Positions 9,765 through 21,854 are shown, counted from the first letter of the stretch. The stretch is 64,000 nt of DNA from Photorhabdus caribbeanensis (GCF_018448885.1 NZ_RCWB01000016.1:1-64000), one strand, 5' to 3'. Numbers and translations: made by a program. Notes: generated from the letters alone by a model not told the origin.

Positions 9765-10292
9765 CTATTTTTTGATACAATCGCCCATTGTATCAAGTCT
9801 GACCAGTAATTTTCTCATTAACTTTTCTAACTGTTTTTGTTCCTCCTGGTCAAGGCATGACCAAAGTCTTCTCAGGCAATCGTGTTGAGGTGGAAGCAAA
9901 CTATTTAAAAATTTTGTACCTTGTTCTGTCAGATGAAGATGAAGGCAACGGCGGTCGTTATGACTTTCCTTTCTTTCAATCCACTCCTGCTTTTCTAATT
10001 CATCAGCAATACGAGTGGCGTTAGTACGGGAAGAACCCAATGCGGCACTTAATTCTGATGGCTGAATGCTATGGCTTTCCTTAGTATCAAGGATCATCAG
10101 GGCCATGAACAAGGTTTCATTGATTCCTTGAGCTTTCAGCATATTATTACGGTTTTCAAGCAATTTACTTTGGACGTGCATTGATAACCTAGTCAACAGG
10201 ATCTCTTGATAAGGGATATCTTTATTTAATTTGGCTTGCTGTGCTGCACGAATATTCAGTAATTCTTCGGTAGGCGTAAACGAACTTTCCAT
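9765..10292 (-). CDS. mprA: MarR-family repressor MprA (EmrR)
   Basis: Transcriptional repressor of the emrRAB operon, released by structurally unrelated drugs and uncouplers. It has the MarR winged-helix layout: a dimerising N-terminal helix, a recognition-helix region with [22 protein letters not shown] near residue 85, and a wing with [17 protein letters not shown]. Length 175 aa, the same class as E. coli MprA (176). It is the first gene of the mprA-emrA-emrB run on the minus strand and is separated from emrA by 234 bp containing a hairpin. A palindrome 32 bp upstream is a candidate autoregulatory operator. Confidence 0.93.
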   Translation of the reverse strand: MESSFTPTEELLNIRAAQQAKLNKDIPYQEILLTRLSMHVQSKLLENRNNMLKAQGINETLFMALMILDTKESHSIQPSELSAALGSSRTNATRIADELEKQEWIERKESHNDRRCLHLHLTEQGTKFLNSLLPPQHDCLRRLWSCLDQEEQKQLEKLMRKLLVRLDTMGDCIKK

Positions 10293-10323
10293 TATTTAGA
10301 TACCTTATTAGTTTCAACTGGTA

Positions 10324-10341
10324 AGATAACTTTTGTTATCA
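10324..10341. promoter_or_regulatory. Candidate MprA (EmrR) operator
   Basis: AGATAAC-TTTT-GTTATCA contains a perfect 6-bp inverted repeat (GATAAC/GTTATC) just upstream of mprA, where MarR regulators usually bind to repress their own promoter. A second GTTATC half-site lies near 10390. The assignment is inferred from position and symmetry only. Confidence 0.4.
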
Positions 10342-10421
10342 AACATCCAAATGGTATATTAAAAGATAAATTTAGCAATTGTAGTTATTTGTTATCATCA
10401 TATTTCTTTTGATATTGATAC

Positions 10422-10760
10422 CTAATTCATAAATATTTTGAATGTTAGTCCAAAAAGCAGTGCGCCAAATAACGTTGCGAGTATAATTTTCCTTGTTTTG
10501 TAAAAGATTAAGCAGATGGTCAGACAACCTATGAGGGTAGGAAATAGCTTTTGACTCTCTCTCATCACATCAGGTACACCCGATACGATGAGTAAAGAAC
10601 AAATGGATGCAATACCAATACTGTCAAGAATAATGCTTGTTTTTCCACCTTTCCTGCCGGCAGATTGGCGTGCTTTCCCAAATCGCAGTGGCAGATAGCG
10701 AAATGAAAAGTTAGCCAGCCCAACAAATAGCCCAATGAGCAAAATCTTGCTGTCAATCAT
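10422..10760 (-). CDS. ygaH: YgaH/AzlD-family small subunit of an amino-acid exporter
   Basis: Small integral membrane protein (112 aa, about four hydrophobic helices) of the AzlD family. In E. coli YgaZH exports L-valine. The start overlaps the ygaZ stop by 4 bp (ATGA), showing translational coupling. The helix 1 pattern and the conserved RYLPLRFGKAR segment match the family. It is the last gene of the ygaZH pair, lying just before mprA as in E. coli. Confidence 0.88.
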   Translation of the reverse strand: MIDSKILLIGLFVGLANFSFRYLPLRFGKARQSAGRKGGKTSIILDSIGIASICSLLIVSGVPDVMRESQKLFPTLIGCLTICLIFYKTRKIILATLFGALLFGLTFKIFMN

Positions 10761-11524
10761 GGTGTTTCCTTTTGTTCAGAAGAGTCATTGCAACTATTTT
10801 GCGGTTGTAACAGTGCTGCGATACAGCCACCGACAATACCTGCCAGAATAGCAACTGGAATTGAGAAAAATGTAATCCCCAACAGTGCACCGGTTAGCGC
10901 GGTTGCAACACAATAACTATTTTGCTTTCTGCAAGAAGCAAGAAGAAAACTGAGAAACAGTGCTGGCAACATGAAAATCATGGCAGCTTCTACGGCAGGA
11001 TAGGATGCCAAATAACCGTTGCCAAGAAATGCCCCGGCTGCGGTACCTGCGACCCAAGCCAGCCAGGAGCAGATCGCAATCGCAACCATCCAGTTTTCAC
11101 TCCAGCTCCGTTGGTTCTTAATGAGTTTTGCGGTAGCGGCGGCAAAAACTTCATCTGTCAGACCGAAAGCCCAAATAACGGTTTTTTTCTCCGTTAACTT
11201 ATCTTTGATACGATGCCTCAAAGATGGGCCATAAAGAATATGGCGAACATCCATTGCCATGATTGTTAGAGCAGAGATCCATAGTGATGTGCCCGCGCTT
11301 AATAAAGCTGTGATGACAAATTGACTTGCACCGGCGTAGATGATGCATGAAAAGAAAATGGCTTCTATTGGGTTGAAGCCAAGTTTTACGGCATTAAGAC
11401 CAAAAGCAAAGGCTACGGGAATGTAACCGATGACAATAGGTAAACTGTCTATTATTCCTTCAGTAAAAGAAGATTTTTTACTGGTTAAGGGGGATGATGT
11501 ATCAGAAACAGGCATAAAGTCCAT
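10757..11524 (-). CDS. ygaZ: YgaZ/AzlC-family large subunit of an amino-acid exporter
   Basis: Inner-membrane branched-chain amino-acid exporter subunit of the AzlC family. The family sequence SLPIVIGYIPVAFAFGL at about residue 29 and ASQFVITALLSAG are evident, with about seven hydrophobic helices in total. Length 255 aa versus 245 in E. coli. Two nearby ATG codons (11524 and 11515) are possible starts and neither has a strong Shine-Dalgarno. It is coupled to ygaH by overlap. A function in valine export follows from the E. coli homologue. Confidence 0.88.
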   Translation of the reverse strand: MDFMPVSDTSSPLTSKKSSFTEGIIDSLPIVIGYIPVAFAFGLNAVKLGFNPIEAIFFSCIIYAGASQFVITALLSAGTSLWISALTIMAMDVRHILYGPSLRHRIKDKLTEKKTVIWAFGLTDEVFAAATAKLIKNQRSWSENWMVAIAICSWLAWVAGTAAGAFLGNGYLASYPAVEAAMIFMLPALFLSFLLASCRKQNSYCVATALTGALLGITFFSIPVAILAGIVGGCIAALLQPQNSCNDSSEQKETP

Positions 11525-11640
11525 CTGGTTATATAAATGTTATGTAACATTAACAAAAGGAAATCAAATAGAAAATATCATCCTTAATAAATGTTTCATA
11601 AATGTTTTTATTTAAGCATTTTTTATCATAGCCTGTTTTT

Positions 11641-12831
11641 TTACAACGTCTTTGGTTCGTACTTTTTGCCCAAAAACCATACGATTAGGCTGATTATACA
11701 GATAGCCATGCCAGCGGCAGCAACGCCATACCAACCTGAGTGTTTGTAAGCATAGCCTGAAACCAGAGAGCCAAAGGCTCCGCCGATAAAATAGATGGTC
11801 ATGTAAGCGGCAGTGAGTCGGTTTCTGGCTTCTGGCATAATGCGGTATATCGTGCTTTGATTCGTAACGTGAACACCTTGAATTGCAATATCAAGGAGAA
11901 AAATACCAATCAGAAAGCCAATTAATGATTCTTTGGCTAAGCCAATCGGTATCCAGGAAAGAAGTAATAGCACCAGAGAAATGGTAGTGGTTAGAGGACC
12001 TTTCCCTTTATCAACGAGTTGCCCGGCTTTGGTTGCCATCAGCGCTCCGGCTGCGCCGACTAACCCAAATAAGCCGATTACGCCTTCGGAATAGTTAAAA
12101 GGAGGCGCTGAGAGCAGGAATGCCATTGATGTCCATAGCAGGCTGAAATTGGCAAATGTCAGTGCTCCCAGTATAGAGCGCACTCTTAGAAGAGGGGTTG
12201 TAGTAACGAGTTTCGCAATAGAGCGAAGTAATTGGAAATAATTGAGATCAGTTACTTGTTTATAACGGGGCAGGTAGCGCCATAATATTAAAGAAAGGAT
12301 CGCCAATAAGACGCTGGCAACCCAAAAAACAGTTCGCCAGCCGCCAAGAGTCGCCATTGTTCCTGATATGGTTCTTGCCAGTAATATTCCAAGCAGCAAA
12401 CCGCTCATAATCGTACCGACAGCTTTTCCACGCTGGTGAGGGAGGGCAAGTGTTGCGGCCAGAGGAACCAGTACTTGGGCGACGACCGAAAATAAGCCTG
12501 TCAGTGCCGTTCCTAATAGCATTTGCCAGATGTTCTGCGATGTAGCGGTAATCAATAATCCAACGGCGGCTAATATTGTCATTGAGACAATCAGGCCACG
12601 TCGCTCAAACATATCACCTAACGGCACAAGGAATATCAGGCCGACGGCATAGCTCAATTGAGCTGTAGTCACAATAAATCCCGCTTCATTGGCGGTCAGA
12701 TTAAATTGTAACGCGATAGTATCGAGCAGCGGTTGTGCATAGTAGTTGCTGGCGACAGCTAGACCTGTGGCAATTGCTATCAGGGCAATCAAAGCTGGAC
12801 TTAATGACGTGCGAGAAATATTTTCTTCCAT
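11641..12831 (-). CDS. ygaY: MFS transporter, YgaY position
   Basis: A 396-aa 12-helix major facilitator protein. The loop after helix 2 has the MFS motif (PLGDMFERRG near residue 72). The substrate cannot be told from the sequence; the general type is that of sugar or drug efflux permeases. The position between proX and ygaZ matches E. coli ygaY, which is a pseudogene in laboratory E. coli. Here the frame is intact from ATG to stop. It is monocistronic by spacing. An AT-rich hairpin (12987-13013) lies upstream. Confidence 0.7.
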   Translation of the reverse strand: MEENISRTSLSPALIALIAIATGLAVASNYYAQPLLDTIALQFNLTANEAGFIVTTAQLSYAVGLIFLVPLGDMFERRGLIVSMTILAAVGLLITATSQNIWQMLLGTALTGLFSVVAQVLVPLAATLALPHQRGKAVGTIMSGLLLGILLARTISGTMATLGGWRTVFWVASVLLAILSLILWRYLPRYKQVTDLNYFQLLRSIAKLVTTTPLLRVRSILGALTFANFSLLWTSMAFLLSAPPFNYSEGVIGLFGLVGAAGALMATKAGQLVDKGKGPLTTTISLVLLLLSWIPIGLAKESLIGFLIGIFLLDIAIQGVHVTNQSTIYRIMPEARNRLTAAYMTIYFIGGAFGSLVSGYAYKHSGWYGVAAAGMAICIISLIVWFLGKKYEPKTL

Positions 12832-12986
12832 AAAAGTTTTTTCTTATGTTTAAACGGCAGGTTGAGGATGAGTAAATAACTTGTTATAAATCTGTAGTCA
12901 CTAGCTGAATTTTTTGCATTGTAATGAATTTTTATTGTCAAATTCAATGGTGGAACCGAGAGAATGGAAATGTGAAATAGACATTA

Positions 12987-13013
12987 ATCCTAATTATTTG
13001 TTATAATTAGGAT
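12987..13013. repeat. Perfect 11-bp inverted repeat upstream of the MFS gene
   Basis: ATCCTAATTAT and ATAATTAGGAT are separated by 5 bases. This could be an operator or an AT-rich cruciform. It is 156 bp from the MFS start, in a 294-bp gap that otherwise contains only the proX terminator. Confidence 0.6.
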
Positions 13014-13075
13014 GAAAACACTATAGAATTATTAAAATATGAATTCTAATAAGAATTTTACGTAAGAAAAAATAG

Positions 13076-13115
13076 CAGTAAAAAACAGTGAATTGTTTTA
13101 TATCAATTCACTGTT
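13076..13115 (-). terminator. Terminator of the proVWX operon
   Basis: On the minus strand AACAGTGAATTG pairs perfectly with CAATTCACTGTT around 8 bases and is followed by TTTT. It begins 11 bases after the proX stop codon. Confidence 0.88.
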
Positions 13116-13125
13116 GCTTTAAATA

Positions 13126-14124
13126 TTAATTTTTTCCGGCGGCTTCAATGGCAGTTTGAACCCAACCATCAAACAATTTTTGATGAGCCTTAATCCAACC
13201 ATTGGCGTGACGTTCAATCTCCGCTTGTGATGCTTCACCATTATGCATCCGTAGGTTTTGGGCATTAATATCAGCGAGAGGCATTTTCATGATAGAAAAT
13301 AGTTTGGCTGCGGACGGGTTGACTTCTGCCCACTTTTTATTGGCGGCAATGTGCATAATACTTGGTGGGAAACCATAGTTAGCACCATTTGGCAGTTTCG
13401 TATCTATTTTTTCATCATTCGGCATAGCGGAGAAAGGAACTTGCAGCCAGACAACATCTTTACCCGGTTTCAGTACATCACTGACCCAATAAGGTGTCCA
13501 TGTGTAATATAAGATGGGTTTGCCTTCTTTATAGCGGGTAATAGTGTCTGCTATCATGGCTGCATAGTTCCCTTGATTATGCTCAACGCTATTGTTTAAA
13601 CCATAAGCTTTAAGATGATGGTTAATGGCGATTTCACAGCCCCAACCGGGATTACAGCCAGTTAAATCGGCTTTGCCATTACCGTTAGTATCGAATAATT
13701 TGGCTATTTTCGGATCTTTCAATTGGGCAATATTTGTGATGTTGTATTTTTCCGCTGTTTTTTTGTCGATTAAATACCCCTGAGCGGCATTTTCTACATA
13801 GTTACCAACACGGTAGAATTTTGCATTACCACCTGCTGCCTGATATTGGGTGTTGTGCAATGGTTCCCAACTTACGGTCATAAACGTTGCGTCACCGGAA
13901 GCGATAGAAGAATAGGCGACGTTGTAGTCTACTTCTTTGATAGGTTTGACATCATAGCCAAGCTTTTCCAATGCCTTATTGACGATCAGCGTCTGGAATG
14001 TTTCTTCGCTAAGGGTGCTTTGTACGGGTTGTACGCTGATACCTTTACCTGGTAATTCGACAGCGAATAATTGAGAGCTTATCAGTGATGATAGAGATAT
14101 CGCCCAGATAACTATTTTGCGCAT
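13126..14124 (-). CDS. proX: Glycine betaine/proline-betaine binding protein ProX
   Basis: Periplasmic substrate-binding protein of the ProU osmoprotectant ABC importer. The signal peptide runs to about residue 22 (cleavage after LFA). The mature part carries the ProX features GCNPGWGCE (disulphide pair) and YYTWTPYWV, whose Trp residues belong to the aromatic betaine cage. I chose the ATG at 14124 because it has AGGAGG seven bases upstream and matches the E. coli N-terminus. The ATG at 14151 would add nine residues. It is the third gene of proVWX, after a 69-bp gap from proW. Confidence 0.95.
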   Translation of the reverse strand: MRKIVIWAISLSSLISSQLFAVELPGKGISVQPVQSTLSEETFQTLIVNKALEKLGYDVKPIKEVDYNVAYSSIASGDATFMTVSWEPLHNTQYQAAGGNAKFYRVGNYVENAAQGYLIDKKTAEKYNITNIAQLKDPKIAKLFDTNGNGKADLTGCNPGWGCEIAINHHLKAYGLNNSVEHNQGNYAAMIADTITRYKEGKPILYYTWTPYWVSDVLKPGKDVVWLQVPFSAMPNDEKIDTKLPNGANYGFPPSIMHIAANKKWAEVNPSAAKLFSIMKMPLADINAQNLRMHNGEASQAEIERHANGWIKAHQKLFDGWVQTAIEAAGKN

Positions 14125-14193
14125 GGTTTTTCCTCCTGTTGCAGTCATCATGTGTTTACCAAACTCCTGCGGTTTGATAGGTGTCTTTGAAGG

Positions 14194-15279
14194 TTATGCT
14201 TTTTGGCTGAATAAACGGGTAATTAATCCAATGGGTCCGGTGGCATACCAACGATTTACTCCTTTAGTTCGGTTATCGCGGCCAAGAGACTGTGTTAGGC
14301 GGTCAAGGAGAATCGCCAGAATAACAATCCCGACGCCACCTACTGCGGCAAGTCCCATATCAAGACGGCCAATGCCTCGCAAAACCATCTGGCCTAAACC
14401 ACCAACTGCAATCATTGATGCAATAACAACCATTGATAGGGCCAGCATCAGGGTTTGGTTGACACCGGCCATAATGGTTGGCATAGCCAGTGGTAACTGA
14501 ACTTTAAACAGCATCTGACGAGGGCTGGCGCCAAAAGATTCGGCTGCTTCTATCAGATCTGTCGGAACTTGCTTGATGCCTAAAATTGTCAGACGGACAA
14601 TTGGGGGAAGAGCAAAGATAATGGTCACGATAACCCCAGGCACGTTACCGATGCCGAACAGCATGACAATCGGAACCAGATAGACGAATGCTGGTGTGGT
14701 TTGCATGGCATCAAGCAGTGGTTGGATGATTTTTGCCGCTCTCTTACTGTGTGCCAGCCATATACCGAGAGGTAAGCCAACGATGATACAGAACAACAGC
14801 GATGTCAGAGCTAGTGATAGAGTGACCATCGCTTCAGACCATGCGCCTATTGCACCAATAATTACCAGAGAAATTAGTGCGGTAATGCCCATACCAATGC
14901 CTGATAACTGCCAGGCAATCAGAGCAAAAAAGAGGATGGCAATAGGGGCCGGTATTGAAGTCAGGCATTGTTCAAAGCCACTGAGAACAAAATCAATGGG
15001 GACGCGTATTCCCTGAAATGCGGGGCGAAAATTTAGCACAATCCAATCAATAGCATGGATTACCCATGAATCTAAGGGGATAAGTGGGTGTTGGAATGGG
15101 TCCATGATATTGAAATGTTCAGGCTGTACCGTAGTTGCAGGTGCATCAAGCCAGTCAGAACCCGTTAAATTATCAGCATTGGTCCCGTTGCTCCAGGGAT
15201 CTGTATTATCGGCAGCGATGGAAGAGGTATCCTGTGTATTCTGTTCAGGCTGAGTTTGATGTTTGTTTTGGTTACTCAT
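14194..15279 (-). CDS. proW: ProU permease subunit ProW
   Basis: Inner-membrane permease of the glycine betaine/proline betaine ABC importer. A hydrophilic N-terminal ~95 residues, unusual for ABC permeases but typical of ProW, precede the membrane helices. The EAA loop is present as [20 protein letters not shown] near residue 240, the contact with ProV. Length 361 aa versus 354 in E. coli. The start overlaps the proV stop by 8 bp, so the two are translationally coupled. Confidence 0.95.
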   Translation of the reverse strand: MSNQNKHQTQPEQNTQDTSSIAADNTDPWSNGTNADNLTGSDWLDAPATTVQPEHFNIMDPFQHPLIPLDSWVIHAIDWIVLNFRPAFQGIRVPIDFVLSGFEQCLTSIPAPIAILFFALIAWQLSGIGMGITALISLVIIGAIGAWSEAMVTLSLALTSLLFCIIVGLPLGIWLAHSKRAAKIIQPLLDAMQTTPAFVYLVPIVMLFGIGNVPGVIVTIIFALPPIVRLTILGIKQVPTDLIEAAESFGASPRQMLFKVQLPLAMPTIMAGVNQTLMLALSMVVIASMIAVGGLGQMVLRGIGRLDMGLAAVGGVGIVILAILLDRLTQSLGRDNRTKGVNRWYATGPIGLITRLFSQKA

Positions 15280-16471
15280 TTGGTGTCTCCTTATCTAATG
15301 CCTGCAACAGCATCCCTTTGGAAATAACGCCGATATATTTGTCGTTATTTCCAACAACCGGAACTGCACAAGGTGATTGTGCTACAACAGCAATCAGCTC
15401 ATTGAGAGGCATATCTGCGGCAACTGCGGTCGGTTCCGCTAATATGGCGTGTTCAATAGGTTTTTTTTCCTGTAATGCTTTTTCCAAGGAATTTGTGGAA
15501 ACTATGCCGGCGAATTTTTGTCCATGTTCGATCAAGTAACCATAGTTTCTGTTTTCGTCATCGAGGACTTTCAATGCAGAAAGAGGACCAAAACCGGGTG
15601 CAATATGGAGCAAAGAGTCTGGACGGCGGCGGGCAATGTCTTTAGCACTAAATACATGGCTGATATCTACGCCACGAAAGAAAGTTTTCACATAGTCATT
15701 TGCTGGATTGTTCAGGATTTCGTCAGGTGTGCCGACTTGTACAACAACACCGTCTTGCATAATGGCAATCCGATCGCCGATGCGCATTGCCTCATCTAAG
15801 TCATGAGAAATAAAGACAATAGTCCGCGGTTGATCGCCTTGCAGACTGAGTAATTCATCTTGCATTTCTGTACGAATTAATGGATCAAGGGCAGAAAACG
15901 CTTCATCCATTAGCAAAATATCTGGGTTATTAGCGAGTGCTCTGGCAAGCCCGACACGTTGGCGCATGCCGCCTGAAAGCTCATCTGGATAGGATTGCGC
16001 ATAATTTTCCAGGTTTACCTGTTTCAGTGCATCCAATGCTTTTTTATCGCGCTCTTGTTTGCCGATGCCAGCAAGTTCCATACCAAAGGCGCTGTTTTCC
16101 AGTACATTTAGATGTGGCATCAGTGCAAATGATTGGAAAACCATACTGATTTTGTTACGGCGAATTTCTCTTAACGCTGTTTCTGAAATTTCAGAAATAT
16201 CTTCACCGTCAATCAATACTTGGCCGCGGGTCGGTTTTATCAGACGATTGAGAAGGCGTACCATTGTGGATTTGCCGGAGCCTGATAATCCCATGATGAC
16301 AAATATTTCGCCTTCTTCAATGGCCAGATTGGCATTTTGTATACCAACAGTCATGCCTGTCTTTTCAAATATCTGATCTTTGTTTAAGCCTGAATTCAAT
16401 AATTTGAAAGCATATTCTGGATGATCGCCAAATATCTTATAGAGGTTTTTAACTTCAAGTTTAATTGCCAT
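15272..16471 (-). CDS. proV: ProU ATPase subunit ProV
   Basis: ATP-binding subunit of the osmoprotectant importer. Walker A is GLSGSGKST (about residue 60), the signature LSGGMRQR, and Walker [13 protein letters not shown]. The C-terminal ~120 residues form a tandem CBS module, which in related importers senses ionic strength. Length 399 aa (E. coli 400). It is the first gene of proVWX. A 594-bp AT-rich region upstream, sharing space with the nrd terminator, should hold the osmoregulated promoter. Confidence 0.96.
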   Translation of the reverse strand: MAIKLEVKNLYKIFGDHPEYAFKLLNSGLNKDQIFEKTGMTVGIQNANLAIEEGEIFVIMGLSGSGKSTMVRLLNRLIKPTRGQVLIDGEDISEISETALREIRRNKISMVFQSFALMPHLNVLENSAFGMELAGIGKQERDKKALDALKQVNLENYAQSYPDELSGGMRQRVGLARALANNPDILLMDEAFSALDPLIRTEMQDELLSLQGDQPRTIVFISHDLDEAMRIGDRIAIMQDGVVVQVGTPDEILNNPANDYVKTFFRGVDISHVFSAKDIARRRPDSLLHIAPGFGPLSALKVLDDENRNYGYLIEHGQKFAGIVSTNSLEKALQEKKPIEHAILAEPTAVAADMPLNELIAVVAQSPCAVPVVGNNDKYIGVISKGMLLQALDKETPNE

Positions 16472-16931
16472 GAAATAGTTACTTTCCTTTCAATGGTTAT
16501 GTGATGGTGTTATGCATTATTCATCTCTGCATGATTCATTGAATATATATACCCTAACATACTGAGAGAGCCTGACAACCCTATGTTAATGATAATTAAT
16601 GTAAAAAATGGTAATATTAAATGATTTAAATTAGATATATTTGTGGTGATTTCATTGTTATTAGCAATTTATTTCATATAAGTTAATGTGATTGTTGAAA
16701 GGATAATTCTATTCTATGTTGCTGTTATTAATGTATTTTTACATTTGATTGCCAAATGAATTATTCGTTATGTTGTAAATGGAATCGATTATTAGTTTAT
16801 AGTGTTGATTATATCTAATTGGAATGAAATTTAATTTAAAATTAATTAGCTATATTAATGTTTTTTGTTGTTTCGGATGATAATAGGAGAAGGGGATGGC
16901 AAAAAATATCCATAGAAATGGCAACAATCAT
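16472..16931. other. AT-rich proV upstream region
   Basis: 460 bp with no credible gene. It is strongly AT-rich with many A/T tracts, which fits H-NS-controlled proU promoters in enterobacteria. I could not pick a single convincing -35/-10 pair, so no promoter position is given. Confidence 0.5.
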
Positions 16932-16968
16932 GAAAAAATGCCATAAAAATATAAAGATTTTATGGCGT
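16932..16968 (-). terminator. Terminator of the nrdHIEF operon
   Basis: GCCATAAAA (16940-16948) pairs with TTTTATGGC (16958-16966) around a 9-base loop. On the minus strand the stem is followed by ATTTTTT. It lies about 100 bp beyond nrdF. Confidence 0.78.
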
Positions 16969-17065
16969 TTTATCGTTTAAAAAATAGGCTCAATAATATG
17001 ATCATTAAAATATTAGAGCATTATGGTTATTTTAAAGTATTCTATATAAAATCAAATTATTCTCT

Positions 17066-18040
<975 letters not shown>

Positions 18041-18045
18041 TCATT

Positions 18046-20175
18046 TTATAGTGAGCAGGAAACACAATCTTGTACTTCCGTGCCTTCCAGAGCCGTTTGT
18101 TTCAAGCGGATGTAATAAAGTGTTTTAATTCCTTTACGCCAGGCATAAATTTGCGCTTTATTAATATCACGGGTAGTGGCATCTTCTTTGAAGAAGAGTG
18201 TCAATGATAATCCTTGGTCGACATGTTGAGTGGCTGTAGCATAGGTATCAATTATCTTTTCCGGTCCTATTTCGTAAGCATCTTGGTAATATTCAAGATT
18301 ATTATTCGTCATGAATGGCGCCGGGTAATATACCCGTCCGGTTTTACCATCTTTGCGGATCTCAATACGAGATACAATCGGGTGAATGCTTGAGGTTGAA
18401 TTGTTGATATATGAAATAGAACCTGTAGGAGCAATAGCTTGGAGATTTTGATTATAAATACCGTGAACCATAATTGAGGCTTTTAATGCAAGCCAGTCTT
18501 GTTGATTTGGAATGGTTATTCCAGCTAGTTCAAACAATTGAGCGACTTTTTTTGTCTGAGGTTGCCATGCTCTTTCTGTATATTTATTGAAAAATTCACC
18601 ACTGGCATAACGAGAATCTTTAAAGCCTTTAAAATAACTATTGCGTTCAATGGCGATTTGATTGGAAGTAAGCAGAGCGTGATAAGTGACGATGTAGAAA
18701 TAGATATTGGTGAAATCTATTCCCTCCTCAGAACCGTAATGAATTTTTTCCCTTGCCAGATAGCCATGAAGATTCATTTGCCCCAAACCAATAGCATGAG
18801 AATCCTGATTTCCTTTTTCGATAGAGGGAACTGAACGGATATGGCTCATATCTGATACCGAGGTTAAAGCACGGACGGCCGTTTCAATAGAGAGGGCAAA
18901 ATCAGGTGAATCCATAGTATGAGCAATATTCATTGATCCCAGATTACAACTAATATCTTTCCCAATATGGCGGTAACTTAAATCATCTTCATATTCGCTG
19001 GCACTGTTAACCTGTAAAATTTCGGAACATAAATTACTCATATTAATCCGACCTTTAATCGGGTTAGCATTATTCACCGTATCTTCATACATAATATAGG
19101 GATAACCAGACTCAAATTGGAGCTCAGCTAGCGTCATGAAAAACTCACGGGCATTGATTTTTGATTTCCGAATGTGTTGGTTATTCACCATTTCAGCATA
19201 TTTTTCTGTCATGCTAATTTCGGACATTGGCACACCATAAACCCGTTGAATATCATAAGGCGAGAATAGATACATATCTTCATTATGTTTAGCCAGCTTA
19301 AAAGTGATATCAGGAATAACAACGCCAATAGAGAGTGTTTTTATACGGATTTTTTCGTCGGCATTTTCCCGTTTTGTATCTAGAAAACGGAGAATATCAG
19401 GGTGATGAGCATGAAGATAAACCGCACCTGCACCTTGGCGAGCACCGAGTTGGTTGGCGTATGAAAATGCATCTTCCAGCATTTTCATCACTGGGATAAC
19501 ACCTGATGATTGATTTTCAATCATTTTTATCGGTGCGCCTGTTTCCCGTAGGTTACTGAGTAAGCATGCGACACCACCGCCACGTTTTGAAAGCTGTAAT
19601 GCTGAATTCACTGAACGTCCGATGGATTCCATATTGTCTTCAATGCGCAGCAGGAAACAGGAAACCAATTCTCCTCGCTGTTTCTTACCGCAATTAAGAA
19701 AGGTTGGCGTTGCTGGTTGAAAACGGCCACTGATCATCTCATCCACCAGACGACAAGCCAGCATCTGATCGCCTTGGGCCAGGGTCAATGCTACCATGCA
19801 TAGCCGATCTTCATAGCGTTCCAGATAACGTTTATTATCGAAGGTTTTCAGGGTATAGCCGGTATAATATTTGAATGCGCCCAGAAAGGTTTGGAAGCGG
19901 AATTTTTTGTTATAGGCTTGCTGAAAGAGCTTTTTAATAAAAGCAAAATCGTATTGCTCCAGCACGTTTGTTTCGTAATATCCCTCTTGTTGGAGGAAAT
20001 CCAACTTCTTTTTTAAGCTATCGAAAAATAGTGTGTTTGGATTTACATGTTGGCGAAAGTAGTCATGAATAGCCAGTTTGTCTTTATCAAATTGAATCTT
20101 TCCTTCACTATCGTACAGATTGAGCAGGGCATTTAAAGCATGATAATCCTGTTGTGCATTAATTTGAAAAGTCAT
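18046..20175 (-). CDS. nrdE: Class Ib ribonucleotide reductase alpha subunit NrdE
   Basis: Catalytic subunit reducing ribonucleoside diphosphates to deoxyribonucleotides. The active-site cysteine is in NLCSEIL, the redox pair partner in GELVSCFLL, and the C-terminal shuttle pair in DCVSC, four residues wide as in NrdE. The N-terminus lacks the full ATP cone, consistent with class Ib. Length 709 aa (E. coli 714). It starts 6 bp after the nrdI stop. The electron donor should be NrdH, encoded at the head of the operon. Confidence 0.97.
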   Translation of the reverse strand: MTFQINAQQDYHALNALLNLYDSEGKIQFDKDKLAIHDYFRQHVNPNTLFFDSLKKKLDFLQQEGYYETNVLEQYDFAFIKKLFQQAYNKKFRFQTFLGAFKYYTGYTLKTFDNKRYLERYEDRLCMVALTLAQGDQMLACRLVDEMISGRFQPATPTFLNCGKKQRGELVSCFLLRIEDNMESIGRSVNSALQLSKRGGGVACLLSNLRETGAPIKMIENQSSGVIPVMKMLEDAFSYANQLGARQGAGAVYLHAHHPDILRFLDTKRENADEKIRIKTLSIGVVIPDITFKLAKHNEDMYLFSPYDIQRVYGVPMSEISMTEKYAEMVNNQHIRKSKINAREFFMTLAELQFESGYPYIMYEDTVNNANPIKGRINMSNLCSEILQVNSASEYEDDLSYRHIGKDISCNLGSMNIAHTMDSPDFALSIETAVRALTSVSDMSHIRSVPSIEKGNQDSHAIGLGQMNLHGYLAREKIHYGSEEGIDFTNIYFYIVTYHALLTSNQIAIERNSYFKGFKDSRYASGEFFNKYTERAWQPQTKKVAQLFELAGITIPNQQDWLALKASIMVHGIYNQNLQAIAPTGSISYINNSTSSIHPIVSRIEIRKDGKTGRVYYPAPFMTNNNLEYYQDAYEIGPEKIIDTYATATQHVDQGLSLTLFFKEDATTRDINKAQIYAWRKGIKTLYYIRLKQTALEGTEVQDCVSCSL

Positions 20176-20181
20176 AATTAC

Positions 20182-20604
20182 CTATTCTCTAATGAATGAA
20201 TCATGTTGCCAGAATCTTTGAATACCTTGGCGTACCCGTTGTACATCTTCTTCTGTACCTAACAGTTCAAAACGGTATAGGAGGGGGATTTGACATTTCT
20301 CTGAAATTATCCGTCCAGCAATGCCGTAAGCTTCGCCAAAGTTTGTATTCCCGGCCGCGATAACTCCCCGGATTAATGCTCGGTTTTTGGCGATATTTAA
20401 AAACCGGATCACTTGTGGTGGAACTGCACCTTTAACATTGCCTCCACCATAACTGGGTGTCAGTAAAATGTAAGGAGAGGTTACGTTTAATGGGCTGCCT
20501 GATTGATTTATCGGAATACGAAGGGCCGGTATCTCCAGTTTCTGAACAAATCTATGGCTATTACTGGATGAACTGGAGAAATAGATCAGCGGATTTATAT
20601 TCAT
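20182..20604 (-). CDS. nrdI: Flavodoxin-like NrdI
   Basis: FMN-binding protein that supplies the oxidant used to assemble the Mn-tyrosyl radical cofactor in NrdF. It has the NrdI start [13 protein letters not shown] (FMN phosphate loop) and the TPSYGGG segment. Length 140 aa versus 136 in E. coli. It lies 7 bp after nrdH and 6 bp before nrdE, in one operon. Confidence 0.94.
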   Translation of the reverse strand: MNINPLIYFSSSSSNSHRFVQKLEIPALRIPINQSGSPLNVTSPYILLTPSYGGGNVKGAVPPQVIRFLNIAKNRALIRGVIAAGNTNFGEAYGIAGRIISEKCQIPLLYRFELLGTEEDVQRVRQGIQRFWQHDSFIRE

Positions 20605-20611
20605 AATAAAC

Positions 20612-20842
20612 CTAGAAATTCTCGGTTAATGCGTTGATTTTATCTGGACGAAATCCTGACCAATGCTGTGTGCCTGCGACAACCACAGGAACTTGCTGGT
20701 AGCCCATAGCACGGATAGTTGCTAAAGCCTGCGAGTTTTCGGTTAAGTCGATAATCTGATAAGGAATATTTCTTCGGTTGAGCGCCTGATAGGTTGCGCT
20801 GCATTGTACGCAGTCCGGTTTGCTATAAATGGTAATGCTCAT
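20612..20842 (-). CDS. nrdH: Glutaredoxin-like NrdH
   Basis: Small glutaredoxin-like protein with thioredoxin-like activity, reduced by thioredoxin reductase, that donates electrons to NrdE. The active site CVQC is at residues 11-14 and the C-terminal WSGFRPDK is the NrdH signature. The ATG at 20842 has AGGAGT upstream and gives 76 aa, close to E. coli (81). The longer open frame to 20893 adds an unconserved leader. It is the first gene of the nrdHIEF operon and sits behind two NrdR boxes. Confidence 0.94.
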   Translation of the reverse strand: MSITIYSKPDCVQCSATYQALNRRNIPYQIIDLTENSQALATIRAMGYQQVPVVVAGTQHWSGFRPDKINALTENF

Positions 20843-20928
20843 TAACGACTCCTTTGTCAGTTTGTGGGCATGCAATGGCAAAATTTGGTTCATGAGTAAT
20901 AATTTTACTAAAGGCTAGAACTTGAACT

Positions 20929-20975
20929 ATACTATATGTAGTTAAATTTTATTTCAACCGTACTATATATAGTGT
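20929..20975 (-). promoter_or_regulatory. Pair of NrdR boxes upstream of nrdH
   Basis: Two 16-bp palindromes, ATACTATATGTAGTTA (20929-20944) and GTACTATATATAGTGT (20960-20975), match the NrdR box type ACACTATATATAGTGT. Their spacing of 31 bp, about three helical turns, is the arrangement used by the ATP-cone repressor NrdR. They lie 87-133 bp upstream of the nrdH start and should overlap its promoter. Confidence 0.88.
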
Positions 20976-21173
20976 TAATTTTGCATCGAGTGACTATCAT
21001 TAAAATTACAATGTGGGTTATTCTCTGTTTGTTGGCAGGTTTTTCGCCTTTAGACAAGTTTAAGTTTTCTAGTCGGTGGTAAGGGAGCAACTGAATTCAT
21101 CATTGCAATTTGTCGAAAAGACGATTTACTCTAATCCCTATAATGATTGATATTTTTTTCAATGGAGGTGGTT

Positions 21174-21635
21174 ATGTATCATCACTATTTTGATACACCC
21201 AAAGGATTTCCTAAACCGTATATTCATATCACTGCGGATGATAAGGGGGTGACTAGTTTATATTTTGTTGATGAAAAAACAGCGCCCGAAGTAAAAAATG
21301 ATATTACTAAGCAGTGCGTGAAAGAGTTACGAGGATATTTTGCGGGTAAGCGAACTGAGTTTTCTGTTCCACTCAACCCGGCAGGAACTGAATTCCAGCA
21401 GCGTGTATGGTTACAGTTATGTAAGATCCCATTTGGAGAAGTATGGAGTTATAAGCAACTTTCATTAGCATTAGGTTCTGTTAATTATTGTCGCGCGGTA
21501 GGAATGGCTAATTCCCGGAATCCAATCTCATTAATTGTGCCTTGTCATCGTGTTATTGGACATGATGGTAAATTGGTGGGATATACCGGAGGTTTGAATA
21601 TTAAAAGCTGGCTATTGGAGCATGAAAAAACCTAG
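21174..21635 (+). CDS. ogt: Methylated-DNA--protein-cysteine methyltransferase
   Basis: Suicide repair protein that transfers alkyl groups from O6-alkylguanine (and O4-alkylthymine) to its own cysteine. The acceptor motif IVPCHRVIG is present near residue 125, and the helix-turn-helix with the arginine finger region NYCRAVGMANSRNP precedes it. I chose the ATG at 21174 because GGAGG lies five bases upstream; the ATG codons at 21147 and 21162 are less well placed. The resulting 153 aa is typical of the stand-alone C-terminal plus short N-terminal domain form. The gene is divergent from nrdHIEF. Confidence 0.92.
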   Translation: MYHHYFDTPKGFPKPYIHITADDKGVTSLYFVDEKTAPEVKNDITKQCVKELRGYFAGKRTEFSVPLNPAGTEFQQRVWLQLCKIPFGEVWSYKQLSLALGSVNYCRAVGMANSRNPISLIVPCHRVIGHDGKLVGYTGGLNIKSWLLEHEKT

Positions 21636-21854
21636 TCATTTGTTTATTAGATAAATTGTGTGATAAAAGACCAGGGAGGGTTATAGATATTTATATATGT
21701 ATATTATTTAGTGATAAAACTAAATTAAAGATAACATCTATCGTATTTTATTATGCTTTTCGTGATCTTGGTTGTAGACAATGAACCAACTTATTTGCTG
21801 TACTGTATGCGACACAGATTTTGTGTCTTAATTTTCACGTTAAAGGTAAGTTTG

